A stretch of 49,273 nt of DNA from an uncultured Deferribacteraceae bacterium (GCA_947313825.1 CAMZNJ010000005.1:1-49273); one strand, 5' to 3'. Numbered from the stretch's first letter, positions 1 through 10,870 are shown. Translations and numbers: made by a program. Notes: generated by a model from the sequence alone, not told the origin.

Positions 1-112
1 TGGACAGTACGCTTGTCAACGCTGCTGTTAGTGTGGTTTTTCCGTGGTCAACATGACCGATTGTCCCAACGTTAACGTGGGGTTTAGTACGCTCAAACTT
101 TGCTTTCGACAT
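1..112 (-). CDS. tuf: Elongation factor Tu, N-terminal part (truncated by window edge)
   Basis: Reverse complement of 1-112 translates [37 protein letters not shown], including the GHVDHGKT P-loop. Confidence 0.97.
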   Translation of the reverse strand, partial: MSKAKFERTKPHVNVGTIGHVDHGKTTLTAALTSVLS

Positions 113-213
113 AAACAACCTCTTCTCTATTTAAACTTTTATTTTTTGAGCGAATCTTGAAAACCCAAATCCCACTCAGTTATTACCATTATTATATATG
201 TATGATGCAGACC

Positions 214-278
214 CGTCGGTGTGCCTCGGCGTGTTCCAGTATTTCGTCGGTGTGCCTCGGTGTGCCTCGGTGTGCCTC
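214..278. repeat. Minisatellite, about 10-bp unit (cggtgtgcct)
   Basis: Core cggtgtgcct x3 at 249-278 plus diverged copies upstream; between tuf and tRNA-Thr. Confidence 0.85.
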
Positions 279-586
279 TATTGCAGACCGCATCCTACAG
301 GCAAAGCCTCGAATACCGCCCAACCCCCAACTCTCAAGTCAGCCATTCAGCCGTCAATCCCAGCAAGTAGGCAAGCATAAGCATTCGGAAACCAAGCTTA
401 GCAAGGTTCCAGACGTTTGTCAACGTTTTTCTAAAATTTTGGCTTCGGCAAAGAGGTCGTCAACAAAAGTATTATTTAGAGGGGTGCCTTTTAGTAAAAA
501 CTGCGTACATATAATATAATACAATTTATGCGTACATTTAATTTAGTTAAAGGGGGAGGCACAGGGGAGCAATAAGGATTGCGGGA

Positions 587-660
<74 letters not shown>

Positions 661-701
661 GTTACGGTATCCAGATATCCATCAAGCATTACCAAACACG
701 A

Positions 702-730
702 ATTATACACGAAAAGCACACTAATTGCAA
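702..730 (-). promoter_or_regulatory. Sigma70-type promoter for tRNA-Thr/tuf
   Basis: Minus strand TTGCAA-N17-TATAAT (725-730 and 702-707). Confidence 0.75.
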
Positions 731-780
731 GATTATTTTTGCAAACAAGATTATTTTTGCAAAGATGACAACTTTGTGCC

Positions 781-1530
781 CTAGAACCCATTTTCGATAA
801 GGTAGCGTTTCATCTTGGCACCAGGGAAATACCCGCCAAGCTTGTCATCTGCCGTGTTTGCGAGTGTGTTTTGAGCTCGGTCGTCCATATAAATAAGCCC
901 CTCCTGCCCCATGAGCTCTGTTTCCACAGGCACTAGTTTGGGCACTAGGCTCGATGGTATAACGCGGTGGCACGGAATAAGTATGTAGAAGGGGTTATTA
1001 CGCATCATGGTGCCCACTGCCCTGCTTGCCCTCGCCATCCCTGCAAACCTCGCCAAGTCCCCATACGTAACCATAAACGGTGCAGGGATAGTGCTCAGCA
1101 GTGTGTACACCGATCTTGCACGTGCGGTAATCAGCCCCATGGTTTCTGCCTGTGCGAGGGTATCCGCCACAACACTGTCCACCGCCAGCTCTGTGGCACT
1201 GTAGTGCCTGCTCCCATTGGCGTCGGATCTGTTCCCATGGCGATCCTGCCCGTAATTTTGGAGCCAACGACTCACCTGCGGATGTTCCTTGTTGAGCTTG
1301 GCGTAATGTTCGTTCGCACCGTGTCCGTTCGCACCGTGTCCGTTCGCACCGTGCCAAAAGGGGGATATTTTATGAATAGCATCTGCATTGAAGGACACGT
1401 CCACGTTAATGGGCAGTCTGCCCTCCCCTGTGCCACCGAGGCACACCGTTGCTGTATATTGTGGCATTGTATTGTTTGCTCCCGTATAATTTTCAGTCAG
1501 TGTACCCTTTAACGGACTCAATTGCAACAC
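781..1530 (-). CDS. Methylated-DNA--protein-cysteine methyltransferase family protein
   Basis: Contains PCHRV active-site motif and VTYGDLARFAG...AVGTMMRNNP. Confidence 0.85.
   Translation of the reverse strand: MLQLSPLKGTLTENYTGANNTMPQYTATVCLGGTGEGRLPINVDVSFNADAIHKISPFWHGANGHGANGHGANEHYAKLNKEHPQVSRWLQNYGQDRHGNRSDANGSRHYSATELAVDSVVADTLAQAETMGLITARARSVYTLLSTIPAPFMVTYGDLARFAGMARASRAVGTMMRNNPFYILIPCHRVIPSSLVPKLVPVETELMGQEGLIYMDDRAQNTLANTADDKLGGYFPGAKMKRYLIENGF
1311..1354. repeat. In-frame 15-bp tandem repeat (HGANG) in the methyltransferase gene
   Basis: gttcgcaccgtgtcc x about 3; protein HGANGHGANGHGANEH. Confidence 0.9.
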
Positions 1531-1628
1531 TCACCGCAACCGCCCTGTTTCTCAAAAATATTATTTGTTTGTCAGTGCGACTAGATAGGCATTTCGGTAT
1601 CCCCTCCTGAGTTTGCGTAAAATAATTG

Positions 1629-1657
1629 TTGACAGTCCCCCTGTTTTGTAATATTAT
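1629..1657 (+). promoter_or_regulatory. Sigma70-type promoter for the tRNA Thr-Tyr-Gly operon
   Basis: TTGACA (1629-1634) - N17 - TATTAT (1652-1657), about 48 bp upstream of the first tRNA. Confidence 0.8.
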
Positions 1658-1704
1658 GCACAGGTTGACTTTTCAGAATACTAAATACTTAAGAGTTGGC
1701 GTAT

Positions 1705-1777
1705 GCTGGTGTAGCTCAATCCGGTAGAGCAACTGATTTGTAATCAGTAGGTTGTAGGTTCAATTCCTATCACCAGC
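1705..1777 (+). tRNA. tRNA-Thr (anticodon TGT)
   Basis: Cloverleaf gctggtgtagctc...actgatttgtaatcagt...ggttcaattcctatcaccagc. Confidence 0.95.
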
Positions 1778-1789
1778 CTGTGATTTTTA

Positions 1790-1872
1790 GGGGAGATACC
1801 CAAGTGGACAAAGGGGGCTGACTGTAAATCAGTTGCTGTATGGCTTCGCAGGTTCGAATCCTGCTCTCCCCA
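1790..1872 (+). tRNA. tRNA-Tyr (anticodon GTA), long variable arm
   Basis: ggggagatacccaagtgg...ctgactgtaaatcag...ggttcgaatcctgctctcccca. Confidence 0.95.
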
Positions 1873-1888
1873 CTTGATTTCATTAACT

Positions 1889-1961
1889 GCGGATGTAGCT
1901 CAATTGGTAGAGTATCAGCCTTCCAAGCTGAGGGTTGCGGGTTCGAGGCCCGTCATCCGCT
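1889..1961 (+). tRNA. tRNA-Gly (anticodon TCC)
   Basis: gcggatgtagctcaattggtagag...cagccttccaagctg...ggttcgaggcccgtcatccgc. Confidence 0.95.
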
Positions 1962-1979
1962 TCTTCAACTTCCCACACA

Positions 1980-2103
1980 GCTTGCACAACGACTCAGATT
2001 CACGGCAACAGCATGCACAACGACTCAGATTCACGGCAACAGCTTGCGACCGGCTCACAACAACAGCTTGCACAACGACTCAAACTCACGGCAACAGCAT
2101 GCT
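1980..2103. repeat. Minisatellite, 31-bp unit
   Basis: gcacaacgactcagattcacggcaacagcat repeated, with one shortened copy; directly downstream of tRNA-Gly. Confidence 0.9.
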
Positions 2104-2185
2104 ACTCCATAAACTACTACCCCAACCTTTGTTATTCTGTTATAATCGTGTCAGTATATTTTGGCATTTATGAGGGTTATTTACG

Positions 2186-3370
2186 ATGCAGTTGGTGAAA
2201 TTGTTCATGGGTTTGGCGAGTTCATTGGGTATGCTTGCCCTTTCGTTGGCGTTGGGCGTGGTGAGTAATCACACGACAAACCCTCCGCCACCTCCCACCG
2301 TCCTCCCCCTCGAGTCTACTCCCCCCGTGTTGATGAGCTCGTCGCCATCTTCATCGTTTGACAACATTGTTCTTGAGAGTCCGTTGTCGTCCGATGCACT
2401 TGCCACTCCTTCCACGTACCCTGGTTGTACCGTTATGGCGAACCACCCTATTTTTGAGGCGTCAAGGTCTGGCAATCGCAAGGAGTTGCTCCGTCTTCTT
2501 AGTGCTAACGTTGAGGTTGTGAACTATTGCGACAACGCTTGGCAAACCCCCATATTTTATACCTCACTCAATACGGATATTGCCAACACTCTTCTGCTGT
2601 CGAGCTATGGTGCGGACATCGATCATCAGGACGCCATGGGCAACACACCGCTAATGTACAGCATCGCTCGCGATAACCTCACAATGGTGCGAAACCTTCT
2701 GGAGCTCCAAGCTCGCACGGATATCCCCAACATTAACATGGACATTGCTAGCCATCAGGCGTTACGCTATGCGTCCAACGATATTTTCATGGAGTTGCTT
2801 CGCTACCGTGCTCCGTCGGACATACCCAACGCCAAGGGGGAGTACCCTATTCACATTGCAGCACGACGGGGGAACTTGGACGGTATCTCGTACCTCGTGC
2901 AAATAGGTTCGAGCCTCGAAGCAAGGGACAATTTTGGTCGTACCCCCCTCATGTTTGCGGCAGCAGCTGACAGGCTCGACGCCGTCAAGCACCTTCTTAG
3001 CCTTGGGGCACGCATCGACGCAACATCAACAACTTGCGACACACCGCTGTCCATTGCAAAAAACTCTGGCAGTAGTAATGTTATCGCTTACTTGACAAAT
3101 CTTGGTGCACCCGACAAAATGATTTTGACAGCAGAATCTGTCTGTCGTCCGAGTATCGCTGGCAGTAGCATACCGCAACTGACTACTGCTCCGTCGACGG
3201 ATACCGTTGTTGACGGTGCTGACGGTGCTGTTGTTGACGGTGGTGTTGCTGACGGTGTTGACGGTGGTGCTGTTGTTGACGTTGGTGTTGCTGACGGTGG
3301 TGTTGTTGACGTTGCACCCACAGCTGAAACACCCACAACCACAAATATTCCTACCATAGTGAATAATTAA
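2186..3370 (+). CDS. Ankyrin-repeat protein with N-terminal hydrophobic segment
   Basis: Multiple ANK motifs (GNTPLMYSIARDN, GEYPIHIAARRGNLDGISYLVQIGSSLEARDNFGRTPLMFAAAADRLDAVKHLLSLGA); low-complexity V/D/G tail. Confidence 0.85.
   Translation: MQLVKLFMGLASSLGMLALSLALGVVSNHTTNPPPPPTVLPLESTPPVLMSSSPSSSFDNIVLESPLSSDALATPSTYPGCTVMANHPIFEASRSGNRKELLRLLSANVEVVNYCDNAWQTPIFYTSLNTDIANTLLLSSYGADIDHQDAMGNTPLMYSIARDNLTMVRNLLELQARTDIPNINMDIASHQALRYASNDIFMELLRYRAPSDIPNAKGEYPIHIAARRGNLDGISYLVQIGSSLEARDNFGRTPLMFAAAADRLDAVKHLLSLGARIDATSTTCDTPLSIAKNSGSSNVIAYLTNLGAPDKMILTAESVCRPSIAGSSIPQLTTAPSTDTVVDGADGAVVDGGVADGVDGGAVVDVGVADGGVVDVAPTAETPTTTNIPTIVNN
3205..3315. repeat. In-frame degenerate tandem repeat encoding VDGAVVDGG-like tail
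   Basis: gttgacggtg/gctgacggtg variants at the 3' end of the ankyrin gene. Confidence 0.85.
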
Positions 3371-3412
3371 ATGTTATAGTATCTGAAAATACAACACGGG
3401 AGATTATATTTT

Positions 3413-4249
3413 ATGTTTAACAATTTCAGGGCTTTTTCCCTACTTTTTGGACTAACATTTATAATGATTATTGTTGGTGGTGCCATCGGTGGAGGTGGTG
3501 GCATGGTCATCGCACTAGGGTTCGCCATTTTTACCAACTTCAGTGCCTACTTCTACTCCCACAAACTTGTGCTCAAGATGTACAAAGCTGTCCATGTAAC
3601 CGAACTTGAAGCACCCGGATTCCATCAAATTGTTCGTGAAATGGTAACAAAAAACAACCTGCCCATGCCTGAATTGTACATCGTGCAAAATAGTACGCCG
3701 AACGCTTTTGCCACAGGTCGCAACCCCCAACACTCTGTTGTTGCCGTTACCACAGGGCTAATCGACACACTTGACGAACGCGAAATAGCCGGCGTCATCG
3801 CCCACGAACTCGCCCACATTCACGGTCGCGACATACTCATCTCCACCGTTGCCGCTACCATTGCTGGTGCCGTATCATCCATGGCACTTTTCGCCCAATT
3901 CGCCTACATATTCGGCAGGGGCAACAATAACTCCAACCCTTTCGGCGGGCTTCTCCTAATCATCTTTGCACCCATTGCCGCGGGTATTATCCAAATGACC
4001 ATCAGTCGCACAAGGGAATACCGTGCCGATGCTGTTGGTGCTAGGTTTTGCGGAGATCCGCAGGGGCTTGCCAATGCCTTACGCAAAATATCTCAGAAAG
4101 CAACCAGCCTCCCTGAGCCCGATATCAACCCCTCAACAGCCCACATGCTTATTTATAACCCCCTTCGAGGTCGTTCCATGTCTTCTTTATTCTCCACACA
4201 CCCCCCAGTGCAAGAGCGTATTAGCCGCTTAGAAAATATGACACTGTAG
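3413..4249 (+). CDS. htpX: Protease HtpX (M48 family)
   Basis: MFNNFRAFSLLFGLTFIMIIVGGAIGG, HELAHIHGRD zinc motif. Confidence 0.95.
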   Translation: MFNNFRAFSLLFGLTFIMIIVGGAIGGGGGMVIALGFAIFTNFSAYFYSHKLVLKMYKAVHVTELEAPGFHQIVREMVTKNNLPMPELYIVQNSTPNAFATGRNPQHSVVAVTTGLIDTLDEREIAGVIAHELAHIHGRDILISTVAATIAGAVSSMALFAQFAYIFGRGNNNSNPFGGLLLIIFAPIAAGIIQMTISRTREYRADAVGARFCGDPQGLANALRKISQKATSLPEPDINPSTAHMLIYNPLRGRSMSSLFSTHPPVQERISRLENMTL

Positions 4250-4306
4250 GGCAACCCCTACTACTCATCACAACGAACGGACAACTACCAACAAGAGGGT
4301 ACCACA

Positions 4307-5263
4307 ATGATAATGCTATCCAATCCCCTACGCAAAATAGATCCATGGGGAGTTTTGAACATCACATTCGCAACAGTAATCCTCATGCTCGCCACCCTAA
4401 TCATGACGCCAACACAACAGGTTTTCGCCGACAGCAAAGGCTCCAACCTGCTCACAAAAACACTGAAAATAAACAAAGTACCACCCGTCCTTATCGCCTA
4501 CAAACAAGCATACCCCGAAACCATTACCGAAATTCGACTAATTCGTGGCGAATGGGCAATCATAACACGTAGCAACACAACATTATACTGGGCAAACGGA
4601 CGGATACTCCCCGAACACCTCAAAGATAAATGGGAAACATACCGCTCATACATCTACTACACGTACCCCAAACATATGCAAGACCCTAAGAGTATACCGC
4701 AACAACGTGTGGAATCCCTAAACAAGTACGCCAAGAGAATACGCAAAACATCGAAATCCACAGCACAAGAAAACACATTCGCAAAAGAACTCTACGGTGC
4801 AAATACGGCAGCCGGTATCGCCAATTATATCGTGCCCACAACACTTTTTGGCAAAAAAATACGCGTACACGCACTAATTGAACCACACCTCAAAAGTGTT
4901 GACAATGCTGTGTTCGAACGTGCCAAAACAGATACGGAAGTCAGAGAATTCCTCAAAAACATAAAGTCGGTCTGGGGCTACAGCTGGCGTGATATTAGTG
5001 GCACACAGATTATCAGCTACCACAGCTACGGTCTGGCTGTGGATATCCTACCGTACAACCCGAAAAACAAAATCATCTACTGGCAGTGGGCAAGCCAATT
5101 CCGTGATGACTGGCTACAGGTTCCGCTAAAAGAACGTTGGTCGCCACCCCTATCCGTCATCAATATTTTTGAGCAGAACGGCTTTATTTGGGGTGGGAAA
5201 TGGACACTTTACGACACCATGCATTTCGAGTACCGTCCGGAGATGCTAATCCTGTCCAAGTAG
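4307..5263 (+). CDS. Peptidase M15 (D-Ala-D-Ala carboxypeptidase-like) domain protein
   Basis: N-terminal signal-like segment; SYHSYGLAVDILPYN ... FIWGGKWTLYDTMHFEYRPE resembles M15 zinc-binding motifs. Confidence 0.8.
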   Translation: MIMLSNPLRKIDPWGVLNITFATVILMLATLIMTPTQQVFADSKGSNLLTKTLKINKVPPVLIAYKQAYPETITEIRLIRGEWAIITRSNTTLYWANGRILPEHLKDKWETYRSYIYYTYPKHMQDPKSIPQQRVESLNKYAKRIRKTSKSTAQENTFAKELYGANTAAGIANYIVPTTLFGKKIRVHALIEPHLKSVDNAVFERAKTDTEVREFLKNIKSVWGYSWRDISGTQIISYHSYGLAVDILPYNPKNKIIYWQWASQFRDDWLQVPLKERWSPPLSVINIFEQNGFIWGGKWTLYDTMHFEYRPEMLILSK

Positions 5264-5308
5264 TGGGGGCTCGCACCGAGGCGAACCGTCGCACCGCTCC
5301 ATTCACCC

Positions 5309-5436
5309 GTGAGCCTGTGAGCCTGTGAGCCTGTGAGCCCGTGAGCCCGTGAGCCCGTGAGCCTGTGAGCCCGTGAGCCTGTGAGCCCGTGAGCCCGTGA
5401 GCCCGTGAACCCGTGAACCCGTGAGCCCGTGAACCC
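5309..5436. repeat. Minisatellite, 8-bp unit (gtgagccY)
   Basis: About 16 copies of gtgagcct/gtgagccc in 128 bp, downstream of the M15 gene. Confidence 0.95.
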
Positions 5437-5536
5437 AATGACCACTAAGGCGGGGAATACCTAGCAACACAAAAAAGCACCCCCGTACGAGATTGTGCTC
5501 GGCAGGGATGCTCTTCTGCGTTTCCGTAATGTTATT

Positions 5537-5692
5537 GCGTCAGTACGTCGGCGTCGGCTCGTCAGTACGTCGGTGCGTCGGTACGTCGGCACGTCGGCGT
5601 CGGCTCGTCGGCTCGTCGGTGCGTCGGCGTCGGCTCGTCGGTGCGTCGGCGTCGGCTCGTCAGTACGTCGTCGTCGGTGCGTCGTGTTCAAC
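5537..5692. repeat. Minisatellite, 8-bp unit (cgtcggNN, with 6-bp variants)
   Basis: cgtcggtg/cgtcggta/cgtcggca/cgtcggct variants, ending a few bp from the rpoD stop codon. Confidence 0.95.
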
Positions 5693-5698
5693 CACCGG

Positions 5699-7558
5699 CT
5701 ACTTGATGTCGATGAACGTCTGCAGAGGTCTGCTCCTCGTAACGTGTCTCAGCTTGCGTAACGCCTTGGCTTCTATCTGCCGAATACGTTCCCTCGTAAC
5801 GTGAAACTTTTTGCCCACCTCTTCCAACGTGTGATCCGTTTCGCAATCGATACCAAATCGTAATTTTAGGACATTAGCTTCCCGTTCGTTCAGCGTGCTG
5901 AATGTTTGTAGTATTAGGTCTTTGAGTTTCATGGACATCACTTCGTCCATGGGGTTTTTCGCTGATTTGTCTTCGATGAAGTCCCTTAGTGAGCTGTCTT
6001 CGTCTTCGCCTATGGGTGTTTCTAGTGATATTGGTTCTTTGGCTATTTTGGCGACTTTTTTGACTTTGGCAACATCCATGCCTGCTTTTTCGGCAATTTC
6101 TTCAGGTGTTGGCACTCGTCCTAGTGATTGTTGCAATGTTCTGGAGATTCGTCCTAGTTTGTTCATTGTTTCGATCATGTGTACTGGTATTCGTATTGTT
6201 CGGGCTTGATCGGCGATGGATCGTGTAATGGCTTGTCGAATCCACCATGTTGCGTACGTGGAGAATTTGTATCCCCTTCGGTACTCAAATTTTTCTACAG
6301 CTTTCATGAGTCCCATGTTCCCTTCTTGAATGAGGTCAAGGAACTGCAGTCCTCTGTTGGTGTATTTTTTGGCTATGGATACAACGAGTCTTAGGTTTGA
6401 TTTGACGAGTAGTTCTTTTGATCGTGTGTAGTTTCGGACACCGACTTGTGTATCTTTGTATATTTGGTAGAATGTTTCGTAATCTTGCTCGTATATTTCT
6501 AGCACCCCTTCACAGTCGCCAACATAGGATGCATATTTGCCGCAAAGTACGTCTGTGTCGTTTTTGTTCATTCCTAGCGATTTGCAATGTTCGACTAGTT
6601 CGTCCACACTGGGGTAAACGGCGTTGTATTTGTAGCCGAGTATTTTCATAATATCACGCATTTTGTATCGATGTTGTTGTAGAGCGGAATAGTTTTCTTC
6701 TAGTTCGGCGAGATATTCTTCGAACAGCTTAGTGTGCATGTGTATTTTGACGATGAGCAGTTCGGCTAGTGAGTCGATGTAGTGTTGTTTTTTCTTGTAT
6801 CGTTTGTATTTTTTGATTAGTTTGAGGCAGTCGTTAACCATCCCCATGAGTGCTTCTTCTCTCTGTGCGACCATGACTTCGTGTATTGATGGGTCTTCGG
6901 TTTCGGGTATGGTATTTTCGGAATTGGTGTTTAGTGTTAGTTCTTCTGTTTTGTCTTTTGCTTTGCTATCTTCGTCAGCCGTGGTGTTGCCATGGTTTTT
7001 CGTATCCACTTCGGGGGAGCCATCCTCTTCATTCTCTTTGTTTGCTCCTGTGTCGAGGTGTAGGTCGGCAAGGTCTTTGATGGTATTTTCCCCTGTTGCT
7101 ATGTCGTTTAGGAAGTCGGTGAAGTCTCTGAGCACAACGTCATATCGGAAGATGTTGCTTAAGGCTTCGATTTTTCCTTTTTCGATATTTTGTGCAACGG
7201 CACGTTCTTTTTCACGATTGAGGAGGTCGATGTCGCCCATTTCTTTGAGATAGAGACGCACGGGGTCGTCAATGGGCGAGGCTTCGAGTAGGTGTTCGTT
7301 TGTCAATGGTCCTGCTACCCCTTCGCTGTGTTCCCCATTTGTATTTGATGGTTCTGAGTATTCCATGATTGATTCTCCAGCGTCTTGGCTATCCACAATA
7401 TCTATTCCTGCTGCTTTTAGGTCGAGTATTGCGGTTTCGATCATAGCCCCAGACATCGAGTTTGGTAGGGCGTTACGAACTTGCTCTGTTGTTAGGAACC
7501 CTTTTTTTTCAGATAGTTCGGTTAGGTGTTGCATGTTATCATCGTTTAAAGATTTCAT
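5699..7558 (-). CDS. rpoD: RNA polymerase sigma-70 factor RpoD
   Basis: [78 protein letters not shown]-terminal region 4. Confidence 0.98.
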   Translation of the reverse strand: MKSLNDDNMQHLTELSEKKGFLTTEQVRNALPNSMSGAMIETAILDLKAAGIDIVDSQDAGESIMEYSEPSNTNGEHSEGVAGPLTNEHLLEASPIDDPVRLYLKEMGDIDLLNREKERAVAQNIEKGKIEALSNIFRYDVVLRDFTDFLNDIATGENTIKDLADLHLDTGANKENEEDGSPEVDTKNHGNTTADEDSKAKDKTEELTLNTNSENTIPETEDPSIHEVMVAQREEALMGMVNDCLKLIKKYKRYKKKQHYIDSLAELLIVKIHMHTKLFEEYLAELEENYSALQQHRYKMRDIMKILGYKYNAVYPSVDELVEHCKSLGMNKNDTDVLCGKYASYVGDCEGVLEIYEQDYETFYQIYKDTQVGVRNYTRSKELLVKSNLRLVVSIAKKYTNRGLQFLDLIQEGNMGLMKAVEKFEYRRGYKFSTYATWWIRQAITRSIADQARTIRIPVHMIETMNKLGRISRTLQQSLGRVPTPEEIAEKAGMDVAKVKKVAKIAKEPISLETPIGEDEDSSLRDFIEDKSAKNPMDEVMSMKLKDLILQTFSTLNEREANVLKLRFGIDCETDHTLEEVGKKFHVTRERIRQIEAKALRKLRHVTRSRPLQTFIDIK

Positions 7559-7681
7559 ATAACCTCTTTTTATATTTTGGTTTATATTTGTGTTAAGTTT
7601 GTTGTTGTAATATGCTAGTTATTGTTGTACGTTTTGGTAACGCTTGGCGTGTGCTTTTGGGCACTTTCAGTTATATTTACC

Positions 7682-9706
7682 TTATCGGCGTTTACGCTTT
7701 TTTACTAACTCAATATATTCGTTACCTAGCTGTAATGCCCTGTTTAAGGCGTCGTATTTTTTTTGTTTGTTATTGTTGTCATCATCTTGTTTGTTTATGT
7801 TTTCGTATTCGCCGTATTCGTTCACACCCTCTCCCTTTAGTGTGTTTAGTGTGGTGGAAAGGGTTTTTATGGCGTATTGTTCTGAGTTTGTCAGTTGTTT
7901 TTTCAGATTCAGAATATATTTTTCAAAATCATCCTCAGGCATACTTGCGAGGTTACGCGTGTAAATGATTGAGAATTTTCCACTATCCCTACGAGTGAAG
8001 AAGGTGGTTAAAGGTTCACCAGATGTGTAGTAAGCTTGCAGTATTTGGTAGAACTCCCTGCAAAGGGTATCATAGAAGTGGTCAGGTCGCAAACCATCCA
8101 TGTAGAGGGGGACGTTATCATGGGAGCTGTGTAGCAACAAGTATGCCAGAAAATCACGCTCCCGTAAAGACACCATTCCGAGGTAGTTGGAATCTTCCCT
8201 TGCGTGGTTTGAATACCCTGCCCCTGAATCCCCTTGAATATACAAAGACGAAGATTTCGGCGTAAAGTTCATATAATTTTTGACAAAAATATCATGGGGG
8301 ATGTTGCAAACTCTGCTTACAAGGTGTGCGTAGTATTCTCGGTGGTAAGCGTGGGGGAACGACTGAACAAGCTCACCCGCCCACGCCAAAATCTTATGGG
8401 ACTCATTGGGGGAACTCGCTCCCGCCACCTGTTGAACAACAGCGTATTCTAGCAGATCCTTCTCCCCCGCCAGCAGGGTTGCCATGGCATCATCACCACC
8501 ACCACCAGCATCATCACCACCACCACCAGCAGCACCACCAGCAGCACCACCAGCAGCACCACCAGCAGCACCACCAGCAGCAACAGCACCAGCACCACTC
8601 GCAAGGAAGTCCACAATATAGTCGTCAGGATCCTGCCCATTAGGCACAAACGCAACCATGGGTGCAACACCCTCCTGAGCGAATACGGGTAGCGATTTCA
8701 ACGCCGCCTTCTGTCCTGCTTCATCCCCGTCGAAGACTAGTGTGAACTCCTCGAAGTATTTTTTCATATTAACAACATGTTGCTGTGTAATGGCTGTTCC
8801 CATTGTTGCCACAACGTTTGCGTAGCCGATTGTGTCCATACGCATGACGTCGAAATACCCTTCAACAATGAGCAGTTTTTTGTTTGTTTTGAAGTTTCTT
8901 GCGTTATGAAAGTTGTAGAGCAGGTTACTTTTGCGAAAGATAATCGAGTCTTTGGAGTTGAGGTATTTTGGTTGTCGCGTGTTGTCCATTATTCGTCCGG
9001 AGAATCCGGCGAGGTTGCCACGTACGTCGCGTATGGGGAATACAATCCTGCCGTAGAATGGTGAGTATATTCGTCCTTTGGCACTTACGGCAAAAACTCC
9101 ACTTTCGATAAGTTCTTCACGTGGGAAGTTTGTGTTGAGGTTGTCGGGAGTGATGTTGTCGGGCACGAACCCTATTTGGTATCGTTGTATAATTTCGAGT
9201 GTGAACCCCCTGTTGCGAATGTAGTTGAGTGCTTCAGCATGTTCGTTTTTCATGATAGATTTGCATGCGTACCGCAACAATTCTTCATTGATGGTACGCA
9301 TGATGGTTGTGCGTGATCTATCTGCAACGGAGCTCCCCCCTGTAACAACAAACTCGATACCGTACGTATCGCACAGGGATTCCACTGCATCGACGAATGA
9401 GAGGTTTTGTCGTTCCATGACGAAGGCTATTGTGTCCCCCGACGCTCCACACCCGAAGCAGTGGTAGAACCCTTTTGCTCTATCCACGCTGAATGATGGT
9501 GTTTTTTCGTTATGGAATGGGCAGAGTCCTTTGTGAGTGTTGCCGGCAGGTTTCAGCTCTAGGTGTGCTGAGATTAGCTCCACAATGTCCACTCTGTCTT
9601 TCAGTTCTTCCAGTGTTTTTTCAGCTACTTTCCCCACATACCACTCCCGTTTTGTTGGGAAGTCCTGTTCCCTGAAAACTCCCGTCCTGTGGAGCTGTTT
9701 GTGCAA
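7682..9706 (-). CDS. dnaG: DNA primase (start may lie further downstream)
   Basis: Zinc finger CPFHNEKTPSFSV...FHCFGCGASGD-type region, TOPRIM VEGYFDVMRM ... FDGDEAGQKAALKSLP. Confidence 0.97.
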   Translation of the reverse strand: MHKQLHRTGVFREQDFPTKREWYVGKVAEKTLEELKDRVDIVELISAHLELKPAGNTHKGLCPFHNEKTPSFSVDRAKGFYHCFGCGASGDTIAFVMERQNLSFVDAVESLCDTYGIEFVVTGGSSVADRSRTTIMRTINEELLRYACKSIMKNEHAEALNYIRNRGFTLEIIQRYQIGFVPDNITPDNLNTNFPREELIESGVFAVSAKGRIYSPFYGRIVFPIRDVRGNLAGFSGRIMDNTRQPKYLNSKDSIIFRKSNLLYNFHNARNFKTNKKLLIVEGYFDVMRMDTIGYANVVATMGTAITQQHVVNMKKYFEEFTLVFDGDEAGQKAALKSLPVFAQEGVAPMVAFVPNGQDPDDYIVDFLASGAGAVAAGGAAGGAAGGAAGGAAGGGGDDAGGGGDDAMATLLAGEKDLLEYAVVQQVAGASSPNESHKILAWAGELVQSFPHAYHREYYAHLVSRVCNIPHDIFVKNYMNFTPKSSSLYIQGDSGAGYSNHAREDSNYLGMVSLRERDFLAYLLLHSSHDNVPLYMDGLRPDHFYDTLCREFYQILQAYYTSGEPLTTFFTRRDSGKFSIIYTRNLASMPEDDFEKYILNLKKQLTNSEQYAIKTLSTTLNTLKGEGVNEYGEYENINKQDDDNNNKQKKYDALNRALQLGNEYIELVKKRKRR
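8498..8590. repeat. In-frame repeat in dnaG, 12-bp unit (GGAA) plus GGGGDDA
   Basis: caccagcagcac-type units; protein AAGGAAGGAAGGAAGGAAGGGGDDAGGGGDDA. Confidence 0.9.
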
Positions 9707-9726
9707 CTTACTGAGTTATTGAGCCA

Positions 9727-10788
9727 CTATTTTTCTGTGAAAACGGTATTTTCTTGCTCCATGACACGAATAAACGTTGTGCGTTTGGTGAGTTCTTTGA
9801 GTCGTTTTGCCCCAACGTATGTGCATGCTGATCGAACGCCTCCAAGGATATCCCGTACGACGGTGTCAACAGAGCCACGGTATGGCAACCGCACAACCTT
9901 CCCCTCAGAGGCTTTGTACTCGGCAACACCACCGGAATAGCGTTCCATCGCCTCTTTGGAGCTCATGCCGTAAAACAGCATAACTTTGGTGCCATCCTCT
10001 TCTTCGATAATGTCCATTTCAGATTCAGTGTGTCCTGCAAACATGCCACCAATCATGACGAAATCTGCACCAGCACCGAACGCCTTGGCAACATCACCGG
10101 GGGCAAGGCAGCCACCGTCGGAGATTATTAGCCCGCCAAGCCCATGGGCGGAATCGGCACAATCGATAACAGCGGAGAGTTGGGGATACCCCACGCCAGT
10201 TTTGACGCGAGTGGTGCATACGCTCCCCGGTCCGATACCAACTTTCACAATGTCAGCACCGGCAAGGATAAGTTGTTCGGTCATTTCGCCGGTAACCACG
10301 TTGCCCGCAATGATGACGTAATCGGGGAACATGGAGCGAACCTTCGCAACAAATAGCACAAACGATTCGGTGTACCCGTTGGCAACGTCGATGCATATCA
10401 TTTTGAGTAGTGGTGAGAGTGCGAGAATGCCTCTCAGTGCGTTGAAGTCGGTATCGCTAATGCCGATGCTTACTGCCACGTGTTTGAGTGTGCTTTCCAG
10501 CGTATTGTCTTTTTTGAGTGATACGATGAAATTGCCCCAGTCTTCAACGGAGTAGTGTTTGTGTACGGCAACCATCATCCCACTTTTGGAGAGTTCTTTT
10601 GCCATGGTAAACGTTCCCACAGTGTCCATATTTGCGGCGATGATGGGCACGCAGGTGATGGTGTGGTTGGAGTGTTTGGTTGTAAATGTTCGTTCCAAGC
10701 TGACCTCGGATCGGCTTGATAGTGTTGACCTTTTTGGTCGTATGAGTACATCTTTGAAACCAAGTTTGATATCGTTTTCTATTTTCAC
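9727..10788 (-). CDS. guaC: GMP reductase
   Basis: [36 protein letters not shown]...[13 protein letters not shown]...[27 protein letters not shown]. Confidence 0.93.
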   Translation of the reverse strand: MKIENDIKLGFKDVLIRPKRSTLSSRSEVSLERTFTTKHSNHTITCVPIIAANMDTVGTFTMAKELSKSGMMVAVHKHYSVEDWGNFIVSLKKDNTLESTLKHVAVSIGISDTDFNALRGILALSPLLKMICIDVANGYTESFVLFVAKVRSMFPDYVIIAGNVVTGEMTEQLILAGADIVKVGIGPGSVCTTRVKTGVGYPQLSAVIDCADSAHGLGGLIISDGGCLAPGDVAKAFGAGADFVMIGGMFAGHTESEMDIIEEEDGTKVMLFYGMSSKEAMERYSGGVAEYKASEGKVVRLPYRGSVDTVVRDILGGVRSACTYVGAKRLKELTKRTTFIRVMEQENTVFTEK

Positions 10789-10870
10789 AGCAGTCCTCCA
10801 GCAGGTTCATGCCTATTTTGTTTTGTTTTTATATTTGTTTTCGTTTCTGTTTTGTTTAAGTAAACCTTTG

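Noticed and set aside
1840-2198. Three overlapping plus-strand ORFs across tRNA-Gly and the 31-bp array
   Set aside because: Overlap clear tRNA genes and repeat DNA
5184-5804. ORFs through the 5.3-5.7 kb arrays (RAHGLTGSQAHG..., RRRTDEPTPTHRRAD...)
   Set aside because: Open only because an 8-bp repeat reads as a 24-bp/8-aa period in several frames; no conserved protein content
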